Source of the DNA: Chitinophagales bacterium
GTDB lineage: Bacteria > Bacteroidota > Bacteroidia > Chitinophagales > UBA2359
Direction of reading: 5' to 3'
DNA length: 64,000 nucleotides
Assembly (NCBI GenBank): GCA_020636475.1
Contig: JACJXU010000007.1
Coordinates: forward strand, 73,934-137,933
Every line of letters starts with the position of its first letter. Position 1 is the stretch's first letter. Position numbers and translations under genes: made by a program. The notes under the pieces were generated by a model. It saw nothing but the letters and a program-made list of their open reading frames with translations. It searched no databases and had not been told where the DNA came from. Positions 32,177 to 42,401 of the stretch are shown here, in pieces.

Positions 32177-33173
32177 AAGTACCATTTTTTAATACATTTT
32201 GTCGATGTTCGTCCATCGCTTTATTAATTTGTAAGGCAATCGCTAAGGCGCGTGTTGCTTCTTCAAAACTCACAGCCGTAGGCGTATTTTTTTCAATACT
32301 ATTGGCGAAATGTTGTAGCTCATATTGAATGGCATTCACCTCTTCTACGGGCGGCATTTCCATACGCAAATAGCGTTTTCCGGCATCGCCCAAGTCTATT
32401 TCTTGTGTAAAAGTATTGTCTTGCGGCATATCCGAGAGCGTAAAAACCTCCGTTTGTTTACTTAAAAAATCCACGCCATAGTAGGCGTTAGGACTAAAAA
32501 TACGCATTTTTCGCATATTTTTTGCCGAAAGGCGACTTGCCGTAAGATTGGCAATACAATTATTGGCAAATGCCAAACGTACATTGGCAATATCCGGCTC
32601 GGAAGAAACCAAAGAAACGCCCGTTGCGTGCAAACTTTCTAAGGGCGCATTCACCAAGTGGCAAATAATATCAATGTCGTGAATCATCAAGTCCATCACT
32701 ACCGAAACATCTGTTCCGCGCGGATTGAAAATTGCCAAACGATGCGATTCTATAAATAGCGGATTGATGTCGGAATATTGTGCCTTGAGCGACAAAAACG
32801 CCGGATTAAAACGTTCTACATGCCCAACTTGTGCTTTTACATTTTTTGCTTTAGCTGCTTTTATCAAGGCTTGCGCGCTATCCAAACGGTCGGTGATAGG
32901 TTTTTCCACAAAAACATGTTTGCCTGCTTCAATGGCTTGAATGGCTAAGTCGTAGTGAAGCACAGTTGGCGTTACAATATCTACTGCTTCGCAAACTTCC
33001 AGCATAGCTTCGTAGGTGGGAAATGCTTTTAGCTGAAATTTTTCGACAACTTCTTTGGCTGTTGCAGCATTAGCGTCATAAAAACCGCAAAGCTCAAATT
33101 GTGGAATAGTTTGTAGAAGTTTTATATGAATTTTGCCTAAATGCCCAGCTCCGGCTACACCGATTTTTATCAT
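32163..33173 (-). CDS. Gfo/Idh/MocA family NAD(P)-dependent oxidoreductase
   Basis: The 336-residue protein begins MIKIGVAGAGHLGKIHIKLL, a Rossmann nucleotide-binding fold (GAGHLG, 8-13), and carries the family's EKP motif at 90-92 (HVFVEKPIT). The later MDLMIHDIDIICHLV stretch supplies the conserved HD pair. ATG 33173 is chosen because the upstream extension from 33209 adds residues before the Rossmann strand. The MIHDIDII sequence is also seen in UDP-N-acetylglucosamine 3-dehydrogenase (GnnA)-type members involved in lipid A, a possible but unproven role. It lies downstream of thiL and overlaps the lipoprotein gene. Confidence 0.85.
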   Translation of the reverse strand: MIKIGVAGAGHLGKIHIKLLQTIPQFELCGFYDANAATAKEVVEKFQLKAFPTYEAMLEVCEAVDIVTPTVLHYDLAIQAIEAGKHVFVEKPITDRLDSAQALIKAAKAKNVKAQVGHVERFNPAFLSLKAQYSDINPLFIESHRLAIFNPRGTDVSVVMDLMIHDIDIICHLVNAPLESLHATGVSLVSSEPDIANVRLAFANNCIANLTASRLSAKNMRKMRIFSPNAYYGVDFLSKQTEVFTLSDMPQDNTFTQEIDLGDAGKRYLRMEMPPVEEVNAIQYELQHFANSIEKNTPTAVSFEEATRALAIALQINKAMDEHRQNVLKNGTYAQK

Positions 33174-33257
33174 TGTAAAAAAATTATAGATACGTTTGAA
33201 TTGCTTCAAATTTACGGCAAAATTGTGCTTTTCAAAAATATGAAGATAAAAAACCTT

Positions 33258-34298
33258 TTATTTAGTGTGTAGTGCGTTCCAACCTTGAGCAATGAGTTTA
33301 TGCGCGCGTCCATCGCGGCTTACTAAATGACAATCTTCCGAAGCATCTACAATTTTTCCGATAATATGCAAGCCTTCCACATTTTCTACTGCCGACAAAT
33401 CTTTGGGATTTATACAAAAAAGAAGCTCATAGTCCTCGCCGCCGTTAAGGGCGCAAGTGGTGGGCGAAATATTAAACTGCCGCGCTACTTCTATGGTTTG
33501 CGGATGAAGGGGAATATTATCTTCAAAAAGTACGCAGCCTACTTTCGATTGCTTGCAAATATGTAAAATATCGGACGACAAGCCATCGGAAATATCAATC
33601 ATAGCCGTGGGCGTAATATTTTGCGCTTTGAACCACTCGTATAAATCGCGGCGCGCTTCGGGCTTAAGTTGGCGTTCAATAAGGTAAGTATGTTCTTGCA
33701 GCGCAGGCTGAATGGCGGGATTTTCTAAAAAAATACGTTTTTCGCGCTCCAAAAGTTGGAGTCCCAAATACGCCGCGCCTAAGTCGCCGCTTACCACAAT
33801 ATAGTCGCCTACTTGGGCGGTGCTACGGCACACATAGTTTTGGGTAATGCCTATGGCAGTAACGCTTATTGCCATACCCGAAAGCGAGTTGGAAGTATCG
33901 CCACCAATTAAATCTACACCGTAATGTTTGCAAGCAGTAGCTACACCATCGTACAATGCTTCGAGGGCTTCAAGGGTAAATTTGCTGGAAATTGCAATAG
34001 AAAAAGTGAACTGCAAAGGCTGCGCGTTCATGGCGTAAATGTCGGAAAGATTGACGATTACAGCTTTGTAGCCCAAATGTTTGAAAGGACTGTACATTAG
34101 GTCGAAATGTACGCCTTCCATCAACAAATCGGTACTTACAACAGTTTTTTGCTGCCCAAAATCCAAAACGGCTGCATCATCGCCGATGCCCAAAATACTT
34201 TGTGGATGGTGCAAAGAAAAATTGCGCGTAAGTTGGTCAATAAGTCCAAATTCGCCTAAGTTGCTAATGGGTGTGTGTGTTTGCTCTTTTTCCGACAT
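33258..34298 (-). CDS. thiL: thiamine-monophosphate kinase
   Basis: The 346-residue enzyme phosphorylates thiamine monophosphate to the active cofactor thiamine diphosphate. Family motifs are present: GIGDDAA (37-43), STDLLMEGVHFD (55-66), IGGDTSNS, then DISDGLSSDI and NGGEDYELLF toward the C-terminus. Length matches the family. The start lies 3 bp after the sprA stop, so thiL is very probably translated from the sprA transcript. No other thiamine genes are nearby. Confidence 0.95.
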   Translation of the reverse strand: MSEKEQTHTPISNLGEFGLIDQLTRNFSLHHPQSILGIGDDAAVLDFGQQKTVVSTDLLMEGVHFDLMYSPFKHLGYKAVIVNLSDIYAMNAQPLQFTFSIAISSKFTLEALEALYDGVATACKHYGVDLIGGDTSNSLSGMAISVTAIGITQNYVCRSTAQVGDYIVVSGDLGAAYLGLQLLEREKRIFLENPAIQPALQEHTYLIERQLKPEARRDLYEWFKAQNITPTAMIDISDGLSSDILHICKQSKVGCVLFEDNIPLHPQTIEVARQFNISPTTCALNGGEDYELLFCINPKDLSAVENVEGLHIIGKIVDASEDCHLVSRDGRAHKLIAQGWNALHTK

Positions 34299-34301
34299 AC
34301 G

Positions 34302-37300
34302 TTATTTTGCCAAATTAAAGCTCAGGCGTAATCCACCGCGGGAATTAGTGGTAGGAAATCCTGCCGAAGTATAAGGGATTCTACGCGTACGCTCGTAAAA
34401 GAGTGCGAGTTTTATACGGTCGTTTACCACATAATCGATAGAAGGGGCTATGCGTATGGTTTTTTCTCCGGCAGTTGGCTGATTGCCTTCTTGGTTGAGA
34501 CGATAGCTGCGGGTAATATTTTCGCGCATAGATACTTCGCACACAAAATTCATATCGTTTTTGAGGGTAATATTATCGCCGCGCTTATTTTTGAACGGTA
34601 AAGTAATATCACTTATTTTGTAGCCCAAGCCAAAAGTGTATTCTTTGCTGCGCATTTCGCTAAATTGTGCCATTTCGATAAGCAAAGATAAATTCCGCGC
34701 TTTTTTGTAATCAAATTTACCTGAAAAACCATTTTTTAAAGCAAAATCAATCCCCAAAAGCGGCGCGAATTGTTCGGTAACGGAAATATTGGGTATGGCA
34801 TACTGCACATAAAAGTTTCCATTTTTGTCATTAATTACCACAGGGGCTAAATATGAAAGGTCGTAAATGGAAGGTTCTCCTACAAAAAATTCATTCGATT
34901 TGAAACTATTTACCGTAAGGGTAGAATTGTATCCGTGCGTAATATTAATGGTGGTAAATATTTTCTGCACTTTTGGCAAACGCACTAAACCATTGTAAGA
35001 AATGTTCCAGTTGGGACGCGGGCGCATAGAAAGTGTATTGTGCAAATTGATGCTGTTGGCATCTTGTGCCGTGTATGCCGCAACAAATGAAGGAATAAGG
35101 ACTTCTTGTGAAAATGGTCCGTAGCCTTCGGTGTATTGGGTTTGGGGCAAACTGTCTAAGGGATTGTAGTATGTTCCGTTAGAGTTTTGATTTATTTCTT
35201 GCAACCTTTGGGAAATGATAACCCTATTAGATTCAAATTGCTTGTACGCATCGGAAATTTGGAGGCTGTCTAACTGGTCGAAGGCTGTTTTGATAGGCAA
35301 AAACGAAATGGTAAGGCTTCCGTTGGTAACAGGAATTGTGGAATGTGCAAAGATATCATCATTGTTTACGCGGAATTTTTCGTTGTACGATTCGTTGTAG
35401 CGTCTGTTGGCAATAAGGTCTATTTTCAAATCGCGAATAGGCTCTAAGGTAACTCTTACATCCAAGCGGCGTTCGTCTATTTGCACAAATTCGTTGCGGT
35501 ATTGCTCACTACGAATAATCCAGTTTTTGGCGGCAGCTTCACTGAGCCAAGTAGTGTCGGGTTGCATACCAAAGATAAAATCGAAGCCGGGCATATCCTG
35601 CGAGAAGTTTTGCCCGAAAAAGTCGGGATTGTTGTCGCCAATATACCCTAAACCCGTAATGGAGGTTCCGCGATGTCGGTTGTAGGTAAAAGAGGCACGC
35701 GTTAAACTAAAGAGTGGGCGTAACAAAGAGATTCCTTTGCCTGTACGAGCAGGTTTTGTTTCGGTTTTATCTTTATCATCTTTGTTATCCTTGTTATTTT
35801 TATCTTTGTTGTTGGTGGGTTTTAGTTTGGTATTTCCACCTAAAACGCGGCTGATAAATTTAGATTTTGCGTATAATTTTCCGAAATTAAGTTCGGCATT
35901 TAATTGTCTATTTTCATCGTTTTCGATAATATTACCTACGGTAAGGCTGTCAATAACATCGTAAGGAGACACCAAGCGGCGCGGCGGGCGCGGAGCCGTT
36001 GTCCAAGTGTACATGGCATCGTAGCGGGCGCGCAGGGTTGTCCAGTCGAATAGCGGAATTTTATTGATAGGCACATTGTAGCTTACGCCTACGGATTGAT
36101 TGTATTCTAAGTCACGACCTAATTTTTTAAAATTTTCGATGTATTGTTGTTTCTCTTCTTTATTGGGTTCAAAAATAATGCGACCATCATCGTCCAAAGG
36201 TTCGTCAATACGCGTACTCATAGATGCGGTGTAGTCTATTTGAATAGAGCGGGCAAGGTTGTATTTAAAACCATACTGGCGACCCCAAATAAAGTTTTTG
36301 CTGTAAGAAGCCTCTGTATCGTAGCCGTCATTTTCCAAATTCCGCAGTTTTATGCGCAAAATATCTCTATCTACTTTGGTTCGGAAAGATACACTGGAGG
36401 GTACAAAATTGAAGTTAAAATCTTTGATAAGACTTAAATAACCGCTTTTTGATTTGATAAGATTTTTGAAGGGTGTGATATATTTTTGGCGAGCACTGTA
36501 CGTATAACCCAACTCTACGGTATGTTTTTTCTCATTTTCCGATTCAATAATGGGCGTTCTGCGTTCGGTATTGGTGTAAGCGTAGGTAGCATTAAAATTT
36601 TCGATATCATAAAAATGCTGTTTGGCATCTTTTCCGGTACGCAATTTTCGTACATTGGTGAGGTTCACACTTTTTATACCTTCATACGTTTGCGATACCT
36701 TTTTTACAGAATCGGCGGCTTCGGGGCTGATATTTTTTTCTACTAAATATAGCTTATCGTCCATTTTTACGTCTGTATCGTAAGGGTCGTATTTAGGATT
36801 GCTAATGGATTCGGAAACACCGGCATATACAGGGATTACCAATCCGGCAGATTTGGGCAAAAGTTTGTCCATATTCAACTGTGCAGTGGCATTGTATTGC
36901 AAGAAATCGTCTTGTGTGCGTTCCGTAACTTTCTGGTCTATTTGTCCAAAACCAGGTGTGTGCATTTCGCCGGAAATGCCAATGCTACCAAAATCGGCGA
37001 GTTTCATATCGGCGCGCGCAATAGCTGCCCAGCCGCCTTCTTCGTTAAAATCGCTGAGGCGCAATTCGTTGAACCACACTTCGGCACATTTCGACAAACC
37101 ATCGTCATCGCTGTTCAGTTCTTTGCGTTTTGGATTGCGTACCCCCAACATTACAATTTTGGCACGCCCTAAGTCGGGACTTCCCACCACCGTAATTTTA
37201 TTGCCTTTTTCGTCATATTCTACATACGGTCTTTGCCAAAGGTCGCGGTCTATGAGTTCTTCATAGTTCCGGCGTTTTTTCACATCTACAAGTTCGTCCA

Positions 37301-40300
37301 ACTGTATGTCCACATTATTAGCTTCGGGCCACACCAATTCCCGAATTAAATTTCCACCAATACTATCTGCAATATTGCGTGTAAAGGTAAGCGGCACTTC
37401 GTATTCGTAGTAATTATTGGTAAAATCGCTACCGATGCGGATAAAAGCGGTAAGGTCGCCGTTGTCTAAACTTTGCCCGTTTCTTTCTTCGGCGTGAATA
37501 AACATACGCAGTCGCTTGAATTGGCGCATATCGTAGGTTTCGGTTTTAAAAGCAGCGCGTCCGTGTCCGTCTTCCAAGTCGCACACCTGAATAGACAGCG
37601 ACTGTTCGTTTTGTTGGAGCAAAACACTACTTTGGGCGTAGTATTCTTCGCGCTCTACGCCCGGAGGCAATACATAATTGATAGGAACACGGTCGGAATT
37701 GTCTTCGATGCTTACGGAGCCGAGGTTAAATTCAGCAAACTCGCCATTATCATTGGGTAAATATTCGCCTTCTTCAATTAAATCGCCTACATATTTGCGC
37801 CATTGATTTCGTATTAAGTTAAACTCAACCAAACGGCAGACAATAGGTTCTTCAAAACCCGCAAAATAAACACGCATAAACTGTATGCCTCGAAAATTTT
37901 CGATACCCCCAACTTTTCCCGTAAACTGTTGGATAGGCACTCTAAACTGATACCAATTTTCGGTAACACCCGCAGCCTCGTTTACTACTTCTTGTTTACC
38001 AATAATATAGTTGGTACCCAGCATTTCACCATTTTCAAGAGCTTGTTTACTCAAGTCAATTTTGTATTCAAAATATTCTTCCGATTGCTCCAATGCATTG
38101 TCACCATTTCTATCTTCGGTATCCGGCAAATTGCTGGCAGCTTGCACTATTTGCCCGCTTGATGCTTTGGAATTTCCTTGTGTACCGTTAAAGTAACGGT
38201 ATCTTTCTAATAGCGGATAAGTAGTTGGAAAAACATTGTTGTCGGAATGGAAAACAAAGTTGTCGGCGGAAGGGTCGCTTTGAATGGTATTAAACACATC
38301 AGAACTAACCAGAGATTGAATAGTATTCAAGTATTCGGTAAAATGACTGCGCTCGCCTTCGTCCGTAAAACCGTCGAAACCCAAGTCTTGTGCTTCGCGA
38401 ATATTGTCGGTGCTTTCATCAAAAAAATCGTTGATAGGATTAATGGTATTGCGGCGCGCCCAAGCGGTGGTATCCACATAACCAATTTGTCCGGGGCGTG
38501 GTAGGGCATTTTCTGCAAAAGGACGACCAGCATCTTTTAAAATATCTTCCGAAATATTTCCCAAGTTGATGTACATTTCACCACTGTTATTGGTATTGTA
38601 GATAAATGGGTCGAGCATCCAAAACTCTATAAATTCCACATTCGATTGTTCAAAGTCGGTAATGTCCAAGCCGCGTTGAATTCCACCCCAGCGCGTTTCA
38701 GGGTCACGAAGTTTTCCATCGTTGGCTATCCCTGCCGACACATCACTTGGCGTAGTGTCAAAATTGTACTGCCCGCGTTCTTCGGGAAAATAAGCTAAGT
38801 TGAAGGTACGCAATAAACCTCTTCCTTGTTGTGGCGTTACTTGTCGGTTAGGGAAAATATCTTTTATATAAATTTGGCGGGTATAAGGATTGGAAAAATC
38901 TTCGGCAGGAATGCGGGTGTTGCTGTAAACGGCAAATTCGGGTTGGAACCAGTTGATACGCGCGCGATTAAATCCATACGAAAGGTCATTTACCCGAAAT
39001 GCTTCGGGAAAGCGGTTGTCGCTGGTAACAGGAGTTGAAGCCAAAGACCAGCGCGCTACCTGAAAATCGAGGTTTATTTCGTTTTGCGAGCCTTCAAAAT
39101 CATCAATAAAAACGGTTCCTTCTTTGCCAATGGCGCGCGCGTGTCCGGGAATAAACTTGGCTACCTCGCCCGATACGGAAATGCTGGAAGGCTCTTTTGT
39201 TTCAATAAAAGGCAATCTGTCAATAAAACGCGTGAGAAAAGGAGCTTCAGCGTAATAACTACCATCGGCACCAATCATTTGGTTGGAAATAGGGTCATCG
39301 CCGTAATTTACTTTTGGCGTAAAGGGTCGTTCACTCAGCCAAGTGTGTGTAGCTCCTAAAGTAAAGTTGTCGTTTATCCAATAATCTAAGCGCGTTCCCA
39401 AAAAGGTTTTTACCTGTAAGCCAAACAGTGCAGGGTCTTCAAAATCAATATTAATGGGAGCTGCCGAGTTTAAAATAGCTTCGTTGATAATGGTAACACG
39501 CCCGATACTATAATTTACCGTATAATCCACACCTTCAATAAGTTCTAAACCACCGGAAGTTACTTTTACCGAGCCGGGCGGAATATTAAAAGTACCCAGC
39601 GAATATTCATTAGATTTGGAGCTGCGATAAGCTCCTTTTACAATAAAACGATTTTTCTCAGGAACCTGTAGAGCACGAACTTTGGTATCGTCATAGAGTT
39701 CGTCAAAAACGTATTTGTCGGCAATTTCGCCTTCATTTTCGCTAAATTTTTTGCGTAAATCATCGCCGAAAGGCTCTAATACGGGAAAAATAAGTTTGCC
39801 ACCTCTGGTTAAAATAGTAACCCCTTCGATATAATCAAAAATACCATCAGGATAAGGGTCATTTTGCAAATTTAGGCGGTCTAAATTCAGTACGCGAATA
39901 AGCAATTCTTTGGAGATAGCTCCTTCGGGAATAAAACGGGAAACACCTTTTCCGGGATTATCGTAATACACATCAAGGCGAAAATCGTCTTTGGTAATGC
40001 CAAATGCGCCCAAAGAGTAGATATTTTTCATCATCAAATCCCACAGCGGCAGGCTGGGTTTTTGCTGATTGGTTTTGAGCATTTTTACAAATAATAATTG
40101 CGATTTTCCATCTTGATTCGCTTGGTTTTCATTGGCAAGAGGCGGAATATCGCTGCTAAGGTCGCCCACTTGGTATATTTTGTCGGTAAGTAGGTCGCGG
40201 AAACGAAAAGATACCCCCACAATATCATTTTGCTGGGGGCGAATATTTAGAGCAATAAAACCCAGTTTGGGATCAATTTCGTAGTCGGTAGCTGCCAATT

Positions 40301-41654
40301 TGCGCATTTCCGAAATCTTGAAATCGTCGCCATCTTTAAGTCCCATTCCCAATAATATGTTGGTAGCTTTGTCCACTTGCCGAATATCTGCCGATATACT
40401 TGGGTCAACAAGGCGCGCATACAAGTCGTTGGCATCATTGCCGGGAATAATGCGCCCCGGCGTAGCATTAATACTACTATTGGACAATGGACGCACATCA
40501 CTTTCGCCGAGTTCCATAAAGGCTACCACGTCGCGATTTCCTTCGGTAACACCTGTACGGTTGGTAATCCACACCTCCACCGATTCGGGAATAATTTCTA
40601 CCCGATTATTGATAAAAGGCAAAAACGACAAGGCATCGTTATATACACTGCGATGGTATTGGGTAAGGAAAAAGTTGCGGTCTTCGTCGTAGTCGTATGC
40701 CGAAACTTCAAACTCGCGGGTTTGCGCTCCATTTTGAATGGTAATACTTTCGGGCTTGGATTTTTGTTGAGAAATGACGTTTTTTATGGATAATCGCCCA
40801 AACTTTAGTTCTGTTTTAATACCAAAAAGGCTTTGGCTTCCTTGAATAAGGGTGGTAGGCAATGGAAAAGCTACGTAGCCGGCTTCTATTTTTTGGATAA
40901 TATCGTCTTCGTCTCCGGTGTATCCGAGGTTAAAGTTTTTGTTAAAGTTGAATTGTGCTTTGGTGTTATAGTCGGTGCTTATTTTAAGCTTATCGCAAAT
41001 ACTTCCCGAAATGCTCATGTTAATGTTCATGTCGAACAAAAACTGTGGGCGTTGATTTTGTACACGCTCGGGCAGTGTAGGATTTTCGATGCGTTGTTTT
41101 TGAAAACCCATTTCAATATCAATACCTCCGGCGGGTTTTATGTCAATATTGGTACAATTTCCAAATATTTTCCCCAAAGGACCTAAGTTGGATAGTTCTG
41201 GCGAAAATCCGGTAGTGCCTTCAATAAGTGAGGAAGAAGGGTTTTTCCAATAGTCGGAAAGAGAACGTTGCTGGGAATACTCCAAAAACTCCTCAAACGA
41301 CATAGTTGTTGCCGGACGAATCGGCTGCCCGCCAACGGTTTCGGTAATCGTATATTCGTTGGTTTCGGGATTGTACTCCACATTTTGTTCTACCGCTTGG
41401 GGCGGAGCTAAGTCTAAGTTATTGTAATTTTCATTGTTTTGCTCATAGAAATTGTAGTAAGAATCTTCAATAGGATAAACCAAATCGGAAGAATCTGCCT
41501 GTGCCAAAAGCCATTGAGGCGAAGACGTTGTAGCGGCTCGTGTTGGTTCACTGGAAAAATGATTCGCATCAAGTCCCCACGTAATAACGGCGCCCGCAAC
41601 TGCAATAAATGTTATTGGCAATGCCAATAAGGTTTTTTTTCCTAAACTCACCAC
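34302..41654 (-). CDS. sprA: SprA/Sov, outer-membrane translocon of the type IX secretion system
   Basis: At 2,450 residues this has the length expected of SprA, the giant beta-barrel through which T9SS substrates cross the outer membrane. After an N-terminal signal (MVSLGKKTLLALPITFIAVA) the sequence shows hallmarks of the family: repeated SprA_N-like blocks with PGHARAIGKEGTVFIDDFEG and CAEVWFNELRLSDFNEEGGW, and long runs of amphipathic strands to the terminal LRLSFNLAK. The start is GTG 41654 (a second GTG follows directly). A Lys/Asp/Asn-rich linker lies near residues 1940-1970. A terminator separates it from ruvA upstream, and thiL follows after 3 bp. It is needed for export of adhesins such as the giant protein at 1-12047. 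Confidence 0.95.
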   Translation of the reverse strand: MVSLGKKTLLALPITFIAVAGAVITWGLDANHFSSEPTRAATTSSPQWLLAQADSSDLVYPIEDSYYNFYEQNNENYNNLDLAPPQAVEQNVEYNPETNEYTITETVGGQPIRPATTMSFEEFLEYSQQRSLSDYWKNPSSSLIEGTTGFSPELSNLGPLGKIFGNCTNIDIKPAGGIDIEMGFQKQRIENPTLPERVQNQRPQFLFDMNINMSISGSICDKLKISTDYNTKAQFNFNKNFNLGYTGDEDDIIQKIEAGYVAFPLPTTLIQGSQSLFGIKTELKFGRLSIKNVISQQKSKPESITIQNGAQTREFEVSAYDYDEDRNFFLTQYHRSVYNDALSFLPFINNRVEIIPESVEVWITNRTGVTEGNRDVVAFMELGESDVRPLSNSSINATPGRIIPGNDANDLYARLVDPSISADIRQVDKATNILLGMGLKDGDDFKISEMRKLAATDYEIDPKLGFIALNIRPQQNDIVGVSFRFRDLLTDKIYQVGDLSSDIPPLANENQANQDGKSQLLFVKMLKTNQQKPSLPLWDLMMKNIYSLGAFGITKDDFRLDVYYDNPGKGVSRFIPEGAISKELLIRVLNLDRLNLQNDPYPDGIFDYIEGVTILTRGGKLIFPVLEPFGDDLRKKFSENEGEIADKYVFDELYDDTKVRALQVPEKNRFIVKGAYRSSKSNEYSLGTFNIPPGSVKVTSGGLELIEGVDYTVNYSIGRVTIINEAILNSAAPINIDFEDPALFGLQVKTFLGTRLDYWINDNFTLGATHTWLSERPFTPKVNYGDDPISNQMIGADGSYYAEAPFLTRFIDRLPFIETKEPSSISVSGEVAKFIPGHARAIGKEGTVFIDDFEGSQNEINLDFQVARWSLASTPVTSDNRFPEAFRVNDLSYGFNRARINWFQPEFAVYSNTRIPAEDFSNPYTRQIYIKDIFPNRQVTPQQGRGLLRTFNLAYFPEERGQYNFDTTPSDVSAGIANDGKLRDPETRWGGIQRGLDITDFEQSNVEFIEFWMLDPFIYNTNNSGEMYINLGNISEDILKDAGRPFAENALPRPGQIGYVDTTAWARRNTINPINDFFDESTDNIREAQDLGFDGFTDEGERSHFTEYLNTIQSLVSSDVFNTIQSDPSADNFVFHSDNNVFPTTYPLLERYRYFNGTQGNSKASSGQIVQAASNLPDTEDRNGDNALEQSEEYFEYKIDLSKQALENGEMLGTNYIIGKQEVVNEAAGVTENWYQFRVPIQQFTGKVGGIENFRGIQFMRVYFAGFEEPIVCRLVEFNLIRNQWRKYVGDLIEEGEYLPNDNGEFAEFNLGSVSIEDNSDRVPINYVLPPGVEREEYYAQSSVLLQQNEQSLSIQVCDLEDGHGRAAFKTETYDMRQFKRLRMFIHAEERNGQSLDNGDLTAFIRIGSDFTNNYYEYEVPLTFTRNIADSIGGNLIRELVWPEANNVDIQLDELVDVKKRRNYEELIDRDLWQRPYVEYDEKGNKITVVGSPDLGRAKIVMLGVRNPKRKELNSDDDGLSKCAEVWFNELRLSDFNEEGGWAAIARADMKLADFGSIGISGEMHTPGFGQIDQKVTERTQDDFLQYNATAQLNMDKLLPKSAGLVIPVYAGVSESISNPKYDPYDTDVKMDDKLYLVEKNISPEAADSVKKVSQTYEGIKSVNLTNVRKLRTGKDAKQHFYDIENFNATYAYTNTERRTPIIESENEKKHTVELGYTYSARQKYITPFKNLIKSKSGYLSLIKDFNFNFVPSSVSFRTKVDRDILRIKLRNLENDGYDTEASYSKNFIWGRQYGFKYNLARSIQIDYTASMSTRIDEPLDDDGRIIFEPNKEEKQQYIENFKKLGRDLEYNQSVGVSYNVPINKIPLFDWTTLRARYDAMYTWTTAPRPPRRLVSPYDVIDSLTVGNIIENDENRQLNAELNFGKLYAKSKFISRVLGGNTKLKPTNNKDKNNKDNKDDKDKTETKPARTGKGISLLRPLFSLTRASFTYNRHRGTSITGLGYIGDNNPDFFGQNFSQDMPGFDFIFGMQPDTTWLSEAAAKNWIIRSEQYRNEFVQIDERRLDVRVTLEPIRDLKIDLIANRRYNESYNEKFRVNNDDIFAHSTIPVTNGSLTISFLPIKTAFDQLDSLQISDAYKQFESNRVIISQRLQEINQNSNGTYYNPLDSLPQTQYTEGYGPFSQEVLIPSFVAAYTAQDANSINLHNTLSMRPRPNWNISYNGLVRLPKVQKIFTTINITHGYNSTLTVNSFKSNEFFVGEPSIYDLSYLAPVVINDKNGNFYVQYAIPNISVTEQFAPLLGIDFALKNGFSGKFDYKKARNLSLLIEMAQFSEMRSKEYTFGLGYKISDITLPFKNKRGDNITLKNDMNFVCEVSMRENITRSYRLNQEGNQPTAGEKTIRIAPSIDYVVNDRIKLALFYERTRRIPYTSAGFPTTNSRGGLRLSFNLAK

Positions 41655-41694
41655 GTATTTTTGTCGTTATAGTGTTTATGTTCAAATGAAAATT

Positions 41695-41740
41695 AAAAAA
41701 TAAAAACGCACTTAAAAGACATAGCATTGTCCATAGTGCG
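41695..41740 (-). terminator. rho-independent terminator between ruvA and sprA
   Basis: On the minus strand CGCACT (41740-41735) pairs with AGTGCG (41712-41707), enclosing a second stem GACA/TGTC, and is followed by a TTTTTATTTTTT tract at 41706-41695. It lies 22 bp after the ruvA stop and about 40 bp before the sprA start. It could end the sucD-ruvA transcript or attenuate readthrough into sprA. Confidence 0.6.
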
Positions 41741-41761
41741 GAGTAATTTAGCTTTTTTCGG

Positions 41762-42370
41762 TTATTGTTGTAAGTTTTTTAGTGCTTCTTTCAACAAAAT
41801 TTCAACGGAATTAATTTCTTTATTATCCTGATGTACTTTATTGATAGACCGTAGTGCTAAATTTTTGGATATACCTAAAGCTAACAATGCTTGTAACGCA
41901 TCTTCGTCGAAGCTATTGTGTACATGCGCCGAATTTGCTTCGGGAAGTGCTATTTTGTGTAATTTATCTTTAAGTTCTAAGACCAATCGCTGTGCCGACT
42001 TGGGTCCCACACCCTTGATGGCTTGCAACATTTTGATATTATTGCCCAGAATAGCGCGCTGAATATCTTGTGGCGACATTGCCGAAAGCATCAGTCGAGC
42101 GGTATTGGTGCCGATGCCGGAAACAGAAATAAGCTCCGTAAAGATTATTTTCTCCTGCTCATCGGCAAATCCGTACAAGGTGGGAATATATTCGGTACTT
42201 TTTGCGCCGCCGCTCAAATAGTAGTGTGTAAAAAGTTTGCAATTTTCAGCAGCTTCTATTTGGGAATAAGTGTGTAGGCTTATTTGCAAAGTATAGCCTA
42301 TGCCATTGGTTTCTATCACCACTTGGGCAGGCGACTTGTACGTCAGTTTTCCTTGAATATAAGCTATCAC
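41762..42370 (-). CDS. ruvA: Holliday junction branch migration protein RuvA
   Basis: The 202-residue protein has the usual three parts: an N-terminal OB-fold (MIAYIQGKLTYKSPAQVVIETNGIGYTLQI), tandem helix-hairpin-helix motifs around residues 70-130 (VSGIGTNTARLMLSAM and IKGVGPKSAQRLVLELKDK), and a C-terminal three-helix domain (AL..LGISKNLALRSI) that contacts RuvB. It binds four-way junctions as a tetramer and works with RuvB and RuvC in recombination repair. It follows sucD by 31 bp on the same strand. Neighbouring ruvA and sprA occur together in other Bacteroidota as far as I recall. Confidence 0.96.
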   Translation of the reverse strand: MIAYIQGKLTYKSPAQVVIETNGIGYTLQISLHTYSQIEAAENCKLFTHYYLSGGAKSTEYIPTLYGFADEQEKIIFTELISVSGIGTNTARLMLSAMSPQDIQRAILGNNIKMLQAIKGVGPKSAQRLVLELKDKLHKIALPEANSAHVHNSFDEDALQALLALGISKNLALRSINKVHQDNKEINSVEILLKEALKNLQQ

Positions 42371-42401
42371 AATGCCAGAATATAGTTCATCAATAAAGCC
42401 A

